Assembly (NCBI GenBank): GCA_049587755.1
Contig: JBAVEN010000083.1
Span: 1-64,000 of the forward strand
Direction of reading: 5' to 3'
Origin: Bog-375 sp049587755
GTDB taxonomy: Bacteria; Acidobacteriota; Terriglobia; Bryobacterales; Bryobacteraceae
DNA: 64,000 nt
Shown: positions 8,877 to 16,669 of the stretch, one piece after another
How the letters are laid out: every line of letters begins with the position of its first letter
Position numbering within the stretch: position 1 is the first letter of the stretch
Notes under the pieces: generated by a model
Databases searched by the model: none
Told to the model about the DNA's origin: nothing
Seen by the model: only the letters and a program-made list of their open reading frames with translations
Position numbers and translations under genes: made by a program

Positions 8877-10202
8877 GTGTTGACCGTGAAATTGCCGCGC
8901 TTGGCAGGGGCTTTGTTTTTGACGGCTCCGGCCTTTGCCCAATATGCCGGCCCCGCGATTCTTTCGCGCGGTGAGGCTCCGTCGGCCATGAATGTGGCGC
9001 AGGTCGATTTCATTCCCTTCCTGTCGCTGCTCGGTATTTACGATACCGGGTTGGCCGGCGTATCCACGAATTCCCAAGGCCAACTGACGAATGTAGCTTC
9101 TAAAGGTCTGGAGTTGGACCTTGGGATTAGCGGCGTCCACAGTTGGAGGCAAACCAAGATTTCGTTGAATTATGCGGGCGCGGCCCGCGAGTACACGCCC
9201 GCCACCTATTACTCGGGAATCGACCAGTCGTTAATGCTCGGTATCACGCAACAATTCTCAAGACACGTCATATTACAACTGAACGAATCCGCCGGCGTAT
9301 TCACTGAACCTTATGGTTTGCCGGGCCTTTCCACGACCGTGTCGTTCGATCCCTCGACAACTTACACTCCCACCACGGATTTTTTCAATAACCGGACGGT
9401 CTTTACCGGCACGCAAGCTCTGCTGACTTATCAGAGAACCGCCCGGCTCTCCTTTTCTTTCGGCGGCGACGGGGCTCTGACCCGGTACCGGTCGAATGCC
9501 TTGTACGGCGTCACCGCCGTGGACGCAAACGGGGACATGCAATACCGCATTACCCGGCACTCGACAGTTGGCGCCAATTATACGTATACGCACTTCAGCT
9601 TTGCAGGGCTTTTCAGCAATACAGACCTGCACCGATTTAGCGGTACTTATGCCGTGCAATTCTCCCGAACCTGGGAGTTCACCGGCTTTGGAGGCATGAC
9701 CCGAGCGGAAACCAGGTTCCCGCAGGTGGTTGCGGTGAGCCCTGTCATTCAAGCGCTGCTGGGAATCACGCAAGGATATGTCGTCTCCTACAGTTTGGAC
9801 TGGCTTCCGACTTATATGGGACGCTTGTCGAAAACATTTACGCGCGGCGTTGCGTCTATCTCCGGCGGCCACACCATGACCCCGGGCAACGGTCTCTTTT
9901 TGACCTCCAAAGCATATAATGCCTTGGCGGGTTATACCTATACGGGAATTCGCCGGTGGAGCTTCAGTCTTTCGGCCGGCTACAACAGGTCGGAGTCTAT
10001 CGGCAACATCATGGGCGAGTATGCGGGTACCACCGCCGGCCTGCAGACCAGCCGGCAGATCAGCCACGTGGTGCACATGGTGGCCGGCATCACCGCGAAC
10101 AAATATCAAAGCAGCAGCTTCACCGGCTACAACCGGGTGTTCTGGGACGCTCGGGCCGGGCTCTCCTTCTCTCCGAGGGATGTACCGCTGCGATTCTGGT
10201 AG
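8877..10202 (+). CDS. Outer-membrane beta-barrel protein of the exopolysaccharide island
   Basis: A 441-residue protein with a short signal peptide (LPRLAGALFLTAPAFAQ). It then has many alternating polar/aromatic strands rich in Y, T, S and G, for example TKISLNYAGAAREYTP and GGHTMTPGNGLFLTSKAYNA, ending DVPLRFW. A terminal aromatic residue is the usual BAM recognition signal of outer-membrane barrels. Its place between glycosyltransferases and a sugar transferase suggests a polysaccharide export or anchoring role. No named family is clear to me. Start: GTG at 8877 with AGGAGCG about eight bases upstream. Confidence 0.7.
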   Translation: MLTVKLPRLAGALFLTAPAFAQYAGPAILSRGEAPSAMNVAQVDFIPFLSLLGIYDTGLAGVSTNSQGQLTNVASKGLELDLGISGVHSWRQTKISLNYAGAAREYTPATYYSGIDQSLMLGITQQFSRHVILQLNESAGVFTEPYGLPGLSTTVSFDPSTTYTPTTDFFNNRTVFTGTQALLTYQRTARLSFSFGGDGALTRYRSNALYGVTAVDANGDMQYRITRHSTVGANYTYTHFSFAGLFSNTDLHRFSGTYAVQFSRTWEFTGFGGMTRAETRFPQVVAVSPVIQALLGITQGYVVSYSLDWLPTYMGRLSKTFTRGVASISGGHTMTPGNGLFLTSKAYNALAGYTYTGIRRWSFSLSAGYNRSESIGNIMGEYAGTTAGLQTSRQISHVVHMVAGITANKYQSSSFTGYNRVFWDARAGLSFSPRDVPLRFW

Positions 10203-10276
10203 GGCTGCCGGTGGTCGAAGACGGCCGGCCTCTATGCCGTCGCGCGATTCGCCATCACTGCGCCGCATGGTAGGAA

Positions 10277-10282
10277 TATAAT
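10277..10282 (+). promoter_or_regulatory. Consensus -10 box TATAAT before the sugar transferase gene
   Basis: A perfect TATAAT lies 17 bases before the ATG at 10300, predicting a leader of only about ten bases. No good -35 is visible 17 bases further upstream (ATCACT). In this GC-rich sequence a perfect -10 is uncommon outside promoters. Confidence 0.45.
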
Positions 10283-10299
10283 GTGGTGGCCCTCCCCGA

Positions 10300-11634
10300 A
10301 TGATCCGGCTATTTCGCGTATTTGTCCCCACCAGCACGTTCGGGCTGTTCCTGTTTGAAGCTCTGCTGGTTCTCGCGGCGTTCATCTTTTCCGCCTACCT
10401 GCTGCTTGACGTGGATCCCACGGATTATTTATCGAACCTTGCGGGGCAGGCAAGTATTGCGCTCGTCTGGCTCAGCGTCCTAACCGGGATCCATTTCCAG
10501 AGCCTGTACTCGCAGATCCGCGTCCGCTCTCGCCTGCTGCTGTTGCAACAGCTCTTGATGGTCGCGGGTGTAGCATTTCTGGTCCAGGCACTGATCAGCG
10601 CCATCACTCCGGATCTGCAAATCCCGCTTCGCGTCATGCTGCTGGGCAGTCTGCTCTCGATCGCCGGGATTATGGCTGGGCGCCTGCTGTTCAGCGCGTA
10701 TGTGCTTCCGCGCGTTGCCGGCGAGCGGCTGCTGCTGATCGGGAACAGTCCTTTGCTGCAGGACATCGCCAGCCATCTGGAACGTAGGCCGCAATCTGGG
10801 GTTCAAGTGGTCGGGCATATCGGCGGGTCCGATGCGGAAGAGATCGGCATCTCCGAGGCGGGCGGCGAAGGCCAAGCCGGCAGCCTGGACGCCTCCATTC
10901 AGGCGCTCCAACCGAACCGGGTTGTGGTGGGATTCGAGGGCGGCCTGAGCTCGCATCTGGCTCAGGAACTGCTGGAATCGCGGTTCTCAGGCCACGCCAT
11001 CGAAGACGCCGCGGGGACCTACGAGAAGATCTGCAACCGGGAGAGCCTGAATGGATTGAACGCGGCGCGCTTGCTTTATTCGAAAGAATTCGAGCCCGGC
11101 AAGCGTGCGCTGTTTTTCCAGGCAATCGGCAACTGGCTGATTGCCGCCGGGGTGCTCATCCTTCTGTCGCCGTTGCTGCTGCTGATCGCCGCACTGGTGC
11201 GGCTGTCTACCCGCGGAGGAGTGCTCGATCGCCAGGTGCGCGAAGGCTGCAACGGGCCCTTCGCCCTCTACCGTTTCCGGGTTGGCAGCGGGAGCCGCCT
11301 CGCGCGGATTCTCTCCCGCACCGGGCTGTATGCCCTGCCGCAGTTTCTTCAGGTGCTACTCGGGCGGATGTCGATTGTCGGACCAAGACCGGAACGGGCT
11401 GAGTTCGTGCGTGAGCTGTCGCGGCACATCCCGTTTTACCGACACCGGCTCAACGTGCGGCCCGGCATTACAGGCTGGAGCCAGATTCACATGTGGCACC
11501 TGCCTACGCCGCGCGATTCGATGACGGAGTTGGAGTATGATCTGTACTACATCAAGTACTTTTCGTTGACGATGGATATTTTTGTGATCGTGCAAGCTAT
11601 CAAGAACCTCCTGCTCTGGGGTGGGCAGCCGTAG
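10300..11634 (+). CDS. Polyprenyl-phosphate sugar transferase-like protein, catalytic pair missing
   Basis: A 444-residue membrane protein built like exopolysaccharide polyprenyl glycosylphosphotransferases. Four N-terminal hydrophobic helices (residues 12-125) lead to a Rossmann-like domain (ERLLLIGNSPLLQDIASHLE), a re-entrant hydrophobic helix (about 275-300), then the sugar-transferase domain with GRMSIVGPRPERAEF and RPGITGWSQI. Where the family has LDELPQ, with the Asp-Glu pair that attacks the sugar nucleotide, this protein reads LYALPQ (Tyr344-Ala345). The usual FRTM is FRVG, and the roughly 30 or more residues that normally separate it from LDELPQ are shortened to about 15. It is therefore probably inactive as a phosphoglycosyl transferase, or its chemistry has changed. 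Confidence 0.82.
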   Translation: MIRLFRVFVPTSTFGLFLFEALLVLAAFIFSAYLLLDVDPTDYLSNLAGQASIALVWLSVLTGIHFQSLYSQIRVRSRLLLLQQLLMVAGVAFLVQALISAITPDLQIPLRVMLLGSLLSIAGIMAGRLLFSAYVLPRVAGERLLLIGNSPLLQDIASHLERRPQSGVQVVGHIGGSDAEEIGISEAGGEGQAGSLDASIQALQPNRVVVGFEGGLSSHLAQELLESRFSGHAIEDAAGTYEKICNRESLNGLNAARLLYSKEFEPGKRALFFQAIGNWLIAAGVLILLSPLLLLIAALVRLSTRGGVLDRQVREGCNGPFALYRFRVGSGSRLARILSRTGLYALPQFLQVLLGRMSIVGPRPERAEFVRELSRHIPFYRHRLNVRPGITGWSQIHMWHLPTPRDSMTELEYDLYYIKYFSLTMDIFVIVQAIKNLLLWGGQP

Positions 11635-11661
11635 CGCGCGGAGCCAGCGGCTGGAAATCCA

Positions 11662-12819
11662 ATGAGCCCACAAGCTTGCCCGCGCGCCCGGTTGCTTTGC
11701 CGGCGCCTGCCCGCCGTTGTGCTGTCCACGCTGTGGCTGGTTTCGATCGCCGCCTGTGTCTCCGCGCTCGAAGCTCAAAGCGCGGACAACGTGTTGTTGG
11801 TGGTGAACCGCAGAAATCGCATCTCGCAGGCGGTCGCGGACTACTACGCGCGGCGCCGCGGGGTTCCGGCCAGCCATTTTTGCTTGATCGAGACGACCTC
11901 CGGCGAAACCATCGACTGGGACACGTACACCGCGCAAATCGAAGCGCCGGTTGCGGCCTGCCTGAAGCGCGAGCGCCTGGAAGAACAGGTGCTGTACATC
12001 GTGACCACCCTGGGCGTTCCACTGCGGATCGACGGCATGGGCGGATCCATCCAGAAATCCGAACAGTCGTCAGTGGATTCCGAACTCACCCTGCTTTATG
12101 GGAAGCTGCACGGAAGTCATTTCGAGCGCGCCGGCCCGGTTCCCAACCCCTTCTTCGCCAGGCGAGACAGCCCGTTTCTGCACCCACAGTTCCCGATCTA
12201 CCTGGTGACACGGCTGGCGGCCAACGATCTGGCGGACGTGAGAGCCATGATCGACCGCTCGTTATCCGCCCGAAATCGCGGTGTGTTCGTCCTCGATGCG
12301 AGTTCATCCGCGAGCGGAGATGGCAACAACTGGCTTCGTGAGGCGGCATTGCTGCTGCCTCGCGGCAGAGTTGTGCTGGACGAGACCCCCAACGTTCTCT
12401 ACAAACAGCACAACGTGATCGGCTATGCTTCCTGGGGATCGAACGATGGCGGCCGCAAGCAGCGCTGGTTGGGGTTCGAATGGCTGCCGGGAGCGATCGT
12501 CACCGAATTCGTATCGACCGACGCGCGGACGATGACGGCGCCGTCCCCAGACTGGAACCTCACCACCTACACCGACCGCGAGCATTGGTTTGCGGGCTCC
12601 CCGCAAACGCTCAGCGCCGATTATATCCACGAGGGCGCCACCGGCGCCTCCGGCAACGTGTACGAGCCGTACCTGACCGGGTGCGCGCGTCCCGAGTATA
12701 TCTTGCCGGCCTATGCCCACGGCCGCAACCTGGCGGAAAGCTATTACCTCGGAATGCCGTTCCTCAGTTGGCAGGGCGTGGTGCTGGGCGATCCGCTATG
12801 CTCGCTCGGTAAACCATGA
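11662..12819 (+). CDS. TIGR03790-type secreted protein of unknown function
   Basis: A 385-residue protein with a hydrophobic signal segment (AVVLSTLWLVSIAACVSALE). It then has NVLLVVNRRNRISQAVADYY and RRRGVPASHFCLI, a further conserved block LYIVTTLGVPLRI, and a C-terminal GRNLAESYYLGMPFLSWQGV and VLGDPLC. From memory this matches the TIGR03790 family, whose distribution follows exosortase/PEP-CTERM genomes and whose function is unknown. Two PEP-CTERM-type proteins occur in this window (27.6-29.4 kb), consistent with that link. It follows the sugar transferase by 27 bases in the same direction and probably shares its transcript. Confidence 0.78.
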   Translation: MSPQACPRARLLCRRLPAVVLSTLWLVSIAACVSALEAQSADNVLLVVNRRNRISQAVADYYARRRGVPASHFCLIETTSGETIDWDTYTAQIEAPVAACLKRERLEEQVLYIVTTLGVPLRIDGMGGSIQKSEQSSVDSELTLLYGKLHGSHFERAGPVPNPFFARRDSPFLHPQFPIYLVTRLAANDLADVRAMIDRSLSARNRGVFVLDASSSASGDGNNWLREAALLLPRGRVVLDETPNVLYKQHNVIGYASWGSNDGGRKQRWLGFEWLPGAIVTEFVSTDARTMTAPSPDWNLTTYTDREHWFAGSPQTLSADYIHEGATGASGNVYEPYLTGCARPEYILPAYAHGRNLAESYYLGMPFLSWQGVVLGDPLCSLGKP

Positions 12820-12952
12820 TGGCGAGCCGTCGTCGCTGTTCCGCATAGACTCCTCCCAAATCTCTGCTAGCCCCAGATGGAATGCGGATGTAGATTCTTT
12901 GCCGATTGCCCGGCGTCACTTTGCGCTACTATCAGGCTTTTTGGAGGCATCC

Positions 12953-12979
12953 ATGGCTGATTGGGCGGCAGGCCGATGA
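12953..12979 (+). CDS. Possible 8-codon leader peptide (MADWAAGR)
   Basis: The only good Shine-Dalgarno upstream of the RNase gene, GGAGG at 12943-12947, is five bases from an ATG at 12953. That ATG encodes MADWAAGR and stops at TGA 12977-12979. The stop overlaps the RNase ATG (12976) as ATGA. The RNase start has no strong ribosome site of its own, so it may be translated by coupling from this short frame. It could also be chance. Confidence 0.4.
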   Translation: MADWAAGR

Positions 12980-14388
12980 AGGTCACATTCTGGGGCGCGG
13001 CCGGCACGGTTACCGGCTCGATGCACGTGGTGGAGTCGGGCGGCCGCCGATATGCGCTCGATTGCGGGCTCTTCCAGGGGCGTCGCAAGGAAGCGGACGA
13101 GAAGAACCGCTGCCTGCCGGTTGCGGGATCCTCGATTGACGCCGTGGTCCTTTCGCACGCGCACATCGACCACAGCGGCAAGCTGCCCATGCTGGTGAAG
13201 AACGGCTTCACCGGCCCAATCTACGCGACTCCGGCGACCATCGACCTTTGCAACTGGATGTTGCGCGACACGGCTCATATTCAAGAGAAAGACGCGGAGT
13301 TCCTGAACAAGCGCCGGGAGCACCGCAAATCGATTGGTCTGGAAGACGGGCACGTGGTGCCGCTCTATACGACCGAGGATGCCGAGCGCACGCTGCCGCT
13401 GTTCCAGCCGGTGGCCTACCACCAGCCGCAAATCCTGGGCTCGCACCTCAGCTACATTCCATACGATGCCGGCCACATCCTGGGCTCCTCGAGCGTGCTA
13501 TTGCACGAAAACGAAAACGGGGCGCACGTGCGGCTGGTGTTTTCGGGCGACGTGGGCCGTCCGAATCTGCCCATCATTCGCGATCCGGAAGCCATGCCGG
13601 CGGCCGACTACCTGATCGTCGAAAGCACATACGGCGGCCGTTTGCACAAAGACGTCGGCCACGTGGAAAACAAGCTGGCCGATATCGTCAACCGCACAGC
13701 GCGGCGCGGCGGGCGCATCATCGTCCCCGCGTTCTCCGTTGGCCGCACTCAGCAATTGGTGGTGCTGCTGCACCAGCTCACCAACCAGAAGCGCATCCCC
13801 GGCGGCATTCCGATCTTTGTCGACAGCCCGTTGGCGATTAACGTTACCCAGGTACACCGGGACCATCCCGAGTGTTTCAATGAAGAGACGCGCCAGTACG
13901 TTCTGCATAGCGAGGATCCGTTCGGTTTCTCGCGCCTGCAATACGTGCGCGAGGCGGCCGAATCGAAGAAGCTTAACGACCTGCACGGCCCCTTCGTGGT
14001 GATCTCGGCCTCCGGCATGTGCGAGGCGGGGCGCATCCTCCACCACCTGCGCAACAACATCGAGGATCCGCGCAACACCGTCCTCATCACCGGCTTTCAG
14101 GCGCAGGACACGCTGGGGCGCAAGCTGATCGAAAAATGGCCGGAGGTCAAAATCTTCGGCGAACCGATGCGGGTGCGCGCCGACATTGCCAGCCTGGACG
14201 AATTGAGCGCTCACGCCGACTACAACGAGCTGCTCGACTGGATCCGGCCGCTAGCGCCTTCGCTGCGCAAGATCTTCCTGGTGCACGGCGAGCCGCAGCA
14301 GGCGGCGGCCTTCGCCAAGCAGCTTCACTCCCATTACGGGCCGGAGGCGGTCACGCCCGCGCCCGGCCAGAGCTTTGAGCTGGTGTGA
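12976..14388 (+). CDS. Metallo-beta-lactamase/beta-CASP family ribonuclease-like protein
   Basis: A 470-residue protein with the beta-CASP architecture: MKVTFWGAAGTVTGSMHVVE, the zinc motif HAHIDHSG (HxHxDH), a later metal His in GHILGSSSV and metal Asp in VFSGDVGR. The beta-CASP insertion is followed by PAFSVGRTQQL, SASGMCEAGRI (motif A/B region) and the C-terminal His motif DELSAHADYNELLDW with LVHGEPQQA. Such proteins are RNases related to CPSF-73 and to TTHA0252 of Thermus. Start chosen at ATG 12976 where the fold begins; an in-frame TTG lies five codons upstream. Substrate RNA is unknown. Confidence 0.9.
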   Translation: MKVTFWGAAGTVTGSMHVVESGGRRYALDCGLFQGRRKEADEKNRCLPVAGSSIDAVVLSHAHIDHSGKLPMLVKNGFTGPIYATPATIDLCNWMLRDTAHIQEKDAEFLNKRREHRKSIGLEDGHVVPLYTTEDAERTLPLFQPVAYHQPQILGSHLSYIPYDAGHILGSSSVLLHENENGAHVRLVFSGDVGRPNLPIIRDPEAMPAADYLIVESTYGGRLHKDVGHVENKLADIVNRTARRGGRIIVPAFSVGRTQQLVVLLHQLTNQKRIPGGIPIFVDSPLAINVTQVHRDHPECFNEETRQYVLHSEDPFGFSRLQYVREAAESKKLNDLHGPFVVISASGMCEAGRILHHLRNNIEDPRNTVLITGFQAQDTLGRKLIEKWPEVKIFGEPMRVRADIASLDELSAHADYNELLDWIRPLAPSLRKIFLVHGEPQQAAAFAKQLHSHYGPEAVTPAPGQSFELV

Positions 14389-14528
14389 AAACGGCGGTCC
14401 TGGTGTCGAGTTGCCGGGGCCCTGCCATTCTCATGCCGCGCACCAGGTGCAGGTGTGCGGGTGCCGACTGAGCATGGCCGTGGCGAAATTGTGTTAGGTT
14501 AGTGATTTCACGCTCGTTTGGAGGAAAA

Positions 14529-14810
14529 ATGGAAGCCCTTGGCATGATCGAAACGAAGGGGCTGGTCGGCGCTATTGAAGCCGCCGATGCCATGGTCAAG
14601 ACCGCTAACGTGGTGCTGACCGGCAAGGAATTCGTTGGCGCCGGTCTGGTGATGGTCACGGTGCGCGGCGACGTGGGCGCGGTCAAAGCGGCCACCGACG
14701 CGGGCGCCGCTGCGGCCCGCCGCGTCGGCGAACTGGTCAGCGTTCACGTCATTCCCAACCCGCACGAGGAAGTGGAAAAGGCCCTCCCCACCAGCGGCCT
14801 GAAAAAGTAG
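14529..14810 (+). CDS. Bacterial microcompartment hexameric shell protein (BMC-H)
   Basis: A single BMC domain of 93 residues, the usual size of PduA/EutM-type shell tiles. It begins MEALGMIETKGLVGAIEAAD and continues VKTANVVLTGKEFVGAGLVM and VRGDVGAVKAATDAGAAAA, with an HVIPNPHEEVEKALP tail. Hexamers of such proteins tile the facets of protein organelles, and the segment around VRGDVGAV packs near the central pore. The ATG at 14529 has GGAGGA five bases upstream. The next gene, a CoA-acylating aldehyde dehydrogenase, begins six bases after the stop, so the pair forms a microcompartment operon. No second shell type (BMC-T or pentameric BMC-P) is in the window. Confidence 0.95.
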   Translation: MEALGMIETKGLVGAIEAADAMVKTANVVLTGKEFVGAGLVMVTVRGDVGAVKAATDAGAAAARRVGELVSVHVIPNPHEEVEKALPTSGLKK

Positions 14811-14816
14811 CGGCTC

Positions 14817-16454
14817 ATGCTTGCCGATAAAGATCTCCTGTCCATTCAGGAGGTCCGCTCCAAGGTCGACAAGGCCTATCAGGCTTCGCTGAAATACCGG
14901 ACTTATACCCAGCAACAGGTGGATGCGATTGTCGAAGCTGCGGCAGCAGCAGCGCGCGCCAATGCCCGCCGGTTGGCTGAAATGGCGGTCGAAGAGACCG
15001 GTTACGGCAACGCCAAAGACAAATACATCAAGAACCTGCTGAACTGCGACTGGCTGCCGCGCCGCATGCGGGGCATGAAGACGGTGGGTGTGCTGCGCGA
15101 GCTGCCGGAGGAGAAGATTGTCGAGTTCGGCGTTCCGGTGGGGGTGGTAGCGGCGATCTTGCCTACCACTAACCCCACTTCGACGGCTTTCTACAAAATT
15201 CTGATTTCTCTCAAGGCGGGCAACGCGGTGGTGGTGAGCCCGCATCCGCGCGCCCACAAGTGCACGTGCGCCGCGGCCGGCATCCTGTACCAGGCGGCGG
15301 TGGCGGCGGGCGCGCCCGAGGACATTATTCAATGCATCGACACGGCCACGCTGGAAGGCACAACCGCGTTGATGCGGCATGAGCGAACCGGCGTCATCCT
15401 GGCCACCGGCGGAGCGAGCATGGTGAAGGCCGCCTACTCGAGTGGCAAGCCGGCATTCGGCGTAGGGCCGGGCAACGTGCCGGTGTTAGTGGACAGCTCG
15501 GCCGACCTGGAAGAGGCCATCCCCAAGATCGTAGCCGGCAAGAGCTTCGACTATGGCACGGTGTGCTCGAGCGAGCAGGCCCTGGTGGCCGAGAGCGCGT
15601 TGCGCGACCGCATTCTGGCGCTGTTGAGGACGCACAAGGCATACATCGCGACCGATTCCCAAAAGGAAGCGCTGGGCAAGCTCCTGGTCATGCCCAACTG
15701 GAGCATCAACCCGCAGTGCGTGGGCCAGGCGCCGGCGAAACTGGCGCGCATGGCTGGTTTCGAAGTGCCGCCGGATACTTCGATCATTTGCGCGGAAGTG
15801 GAAGGGGTGGGCAAACAGCACCCGCTCTCGATGGAGAAGCTGTCGCCGGTGCTGGCGCTGATCTGGGTTGCCGATTTTGCGGCGGCGCTCGATACGTGCC
15901 ACGCGCTGCTGAAATTCGGCGGACTGGGCCACACGGCGGTGATTTACTCGCGCGACGATGCGCGCACGCGCGAATACGGCTCCCGCATGCCGGCCATGCG
16001 GGTGCTGGTGAACACGCCCGCGCCTCAGGGTTCCACCGGCATCACCACCAACGTGTTCCCCGGCATGACCCTCGGTTGCGGCGCCATCGCGGGCAACATC
16101 ACATCCGACAACGTGGGCCCGCAGCACCTGATCAACACCAAGCGCCTGGCGTACGTAGTCCGCAAGCCCGAGGAGGCCTTCGAGATGCCGCTCGATATCA
16201 ATCAGGCACCGGCCGGCCCATCCGGCGCCGGCTCCTCCATTGGCATCGATCGCGGCGCCGTGGTGGCCGCCGTGGAGCGCTACCTGGCCTCGCGAGGTGC
16301 GGCGTCTGCGGCTCAGGGCGGACCGTCCTGTACCGCGTCGTGCGCTCTGCCGGCACCCGCGATGACTTCCTCGGTTGTGCCGAACGTGGCGGTCGAGGTG
16401 GTGGACCGCTTTTTAGCACGCCGCGGAGGCGATTCCGGCCGCGGCTACACCTGA
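14817..16454 (+). CDS. CoA-acylating aldehyde dehydrogenase, microcompartment cargo
   Basis: A 545-residue PduP/EutE-type enzyme converting an aldehyde, NAD+ and CoA to acyl-CoA. Visible are GVVAAILPTTNPTSTAFYKI, KAGNAVVVSPHPRAHKC, ATGGASMVKAAYSSGKPAFG and the catalytic Cys250 in GTVCSSEQ. After the catalytic domain, a flexible Pro/Gly/Ser linker leads to two similar amphipathic helices, AVVAAVERYLASRG (481-494) and VAVEVVDRFLARRG (524-537). Such helices behave as encapsulation peptides that bind cargo to the shell. The start at ATG 14817 is six bases after the shell gene. The stop is TGA, after which the same frame stays open for 67 codons (see next entry). The aldehyde substrate cannot be assigned. 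Confidence 0.93.
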   Translation: MLADKDLLSIQEVRSKVDKAYQASLKYRTYTQQQVDAIVEAAAAAARANARRLAEMAVEETGYGNAKDKYIKNLLNCDWLPRRMRGMKTVGVLRELPEEKIVEFGVPVGVVAAILPTTNPTSTAFYKILISLKAGNAVVVSPHPRAHKCTCAAAGILYQAAVAAGAPEDIIQCIDTATLEGTTALMRHERTGVILATGGASMVKAAYSSGKPAFGVGPGNVPVLVDSSADLEEAIPKIVAGKSFDYGTVCSSEQALVAESALRDRILALLRTHKAYIATDSQKEALGKLLVMPNWSINPQCVGQAPAKLARMAGFEVPPDTSIICAEVEGVGKQHPLSMEKLSPVLALIWVADFAAALDTCHALLKFGGLGHTAVIYSRDDARTREYGSRMPAMRVLVNTPAPQGSTGITTNVFPGMTLGCGAIAGNITSDNVGPQHLINTKRLAYVVRKPEEAFEMPLDINQAPAGPSGAGSSIGIDRGAVVAAVERYLASRGAASAAQGGPSCTASCALPAPAMTSSVVPNVAVEVVDRFLARRGGDSGRGYT

Positions 16455-16658
16455 CTGACCGCGCCCGCGCCGGAGCACGCGCCACCGCCGGCGCCACCAC
16501 AGCCCGCTCCCGCTCCGGTGGGTTTTGTGTGCGAAGCCGACGTGCGCGAAGCTATCAAGGAGAATCGCAAAATCTTTATCGGGCCGAAGACGATTGTTAC
16601 GCCATCCGCCCGCGACCTGGCCAATCCCTCTGATATTCTGGTGTTGGTTCAGGCCTGA
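16455..16658 (+). other. In-frame extension after the aldehyde dehydrogenase stop codon
   Basis: Directly after the TGA at 16452-16454 the same reading frame runs 67 codons to TGA at 16656-16658. It has a Pro/Ala linker (APAPEHAPPPAPPQPAPAPV) and then FVCEADVREAIKENRKIFIG with KTIVTPSARDLANPSDILV. The ITP/VTPxAR element resembles, from memory, the N-terminal segments of EutQ and EutT. There is no convincing internal start or ribosome site. The options are stop-codon readthrough (TGA followed by C), a recent nonsense mutation, or a base-call error; the intact frame argues against long decay. Confidence 0.6.
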
Positions 16659-16669
16659 GGCGCCAGCAA

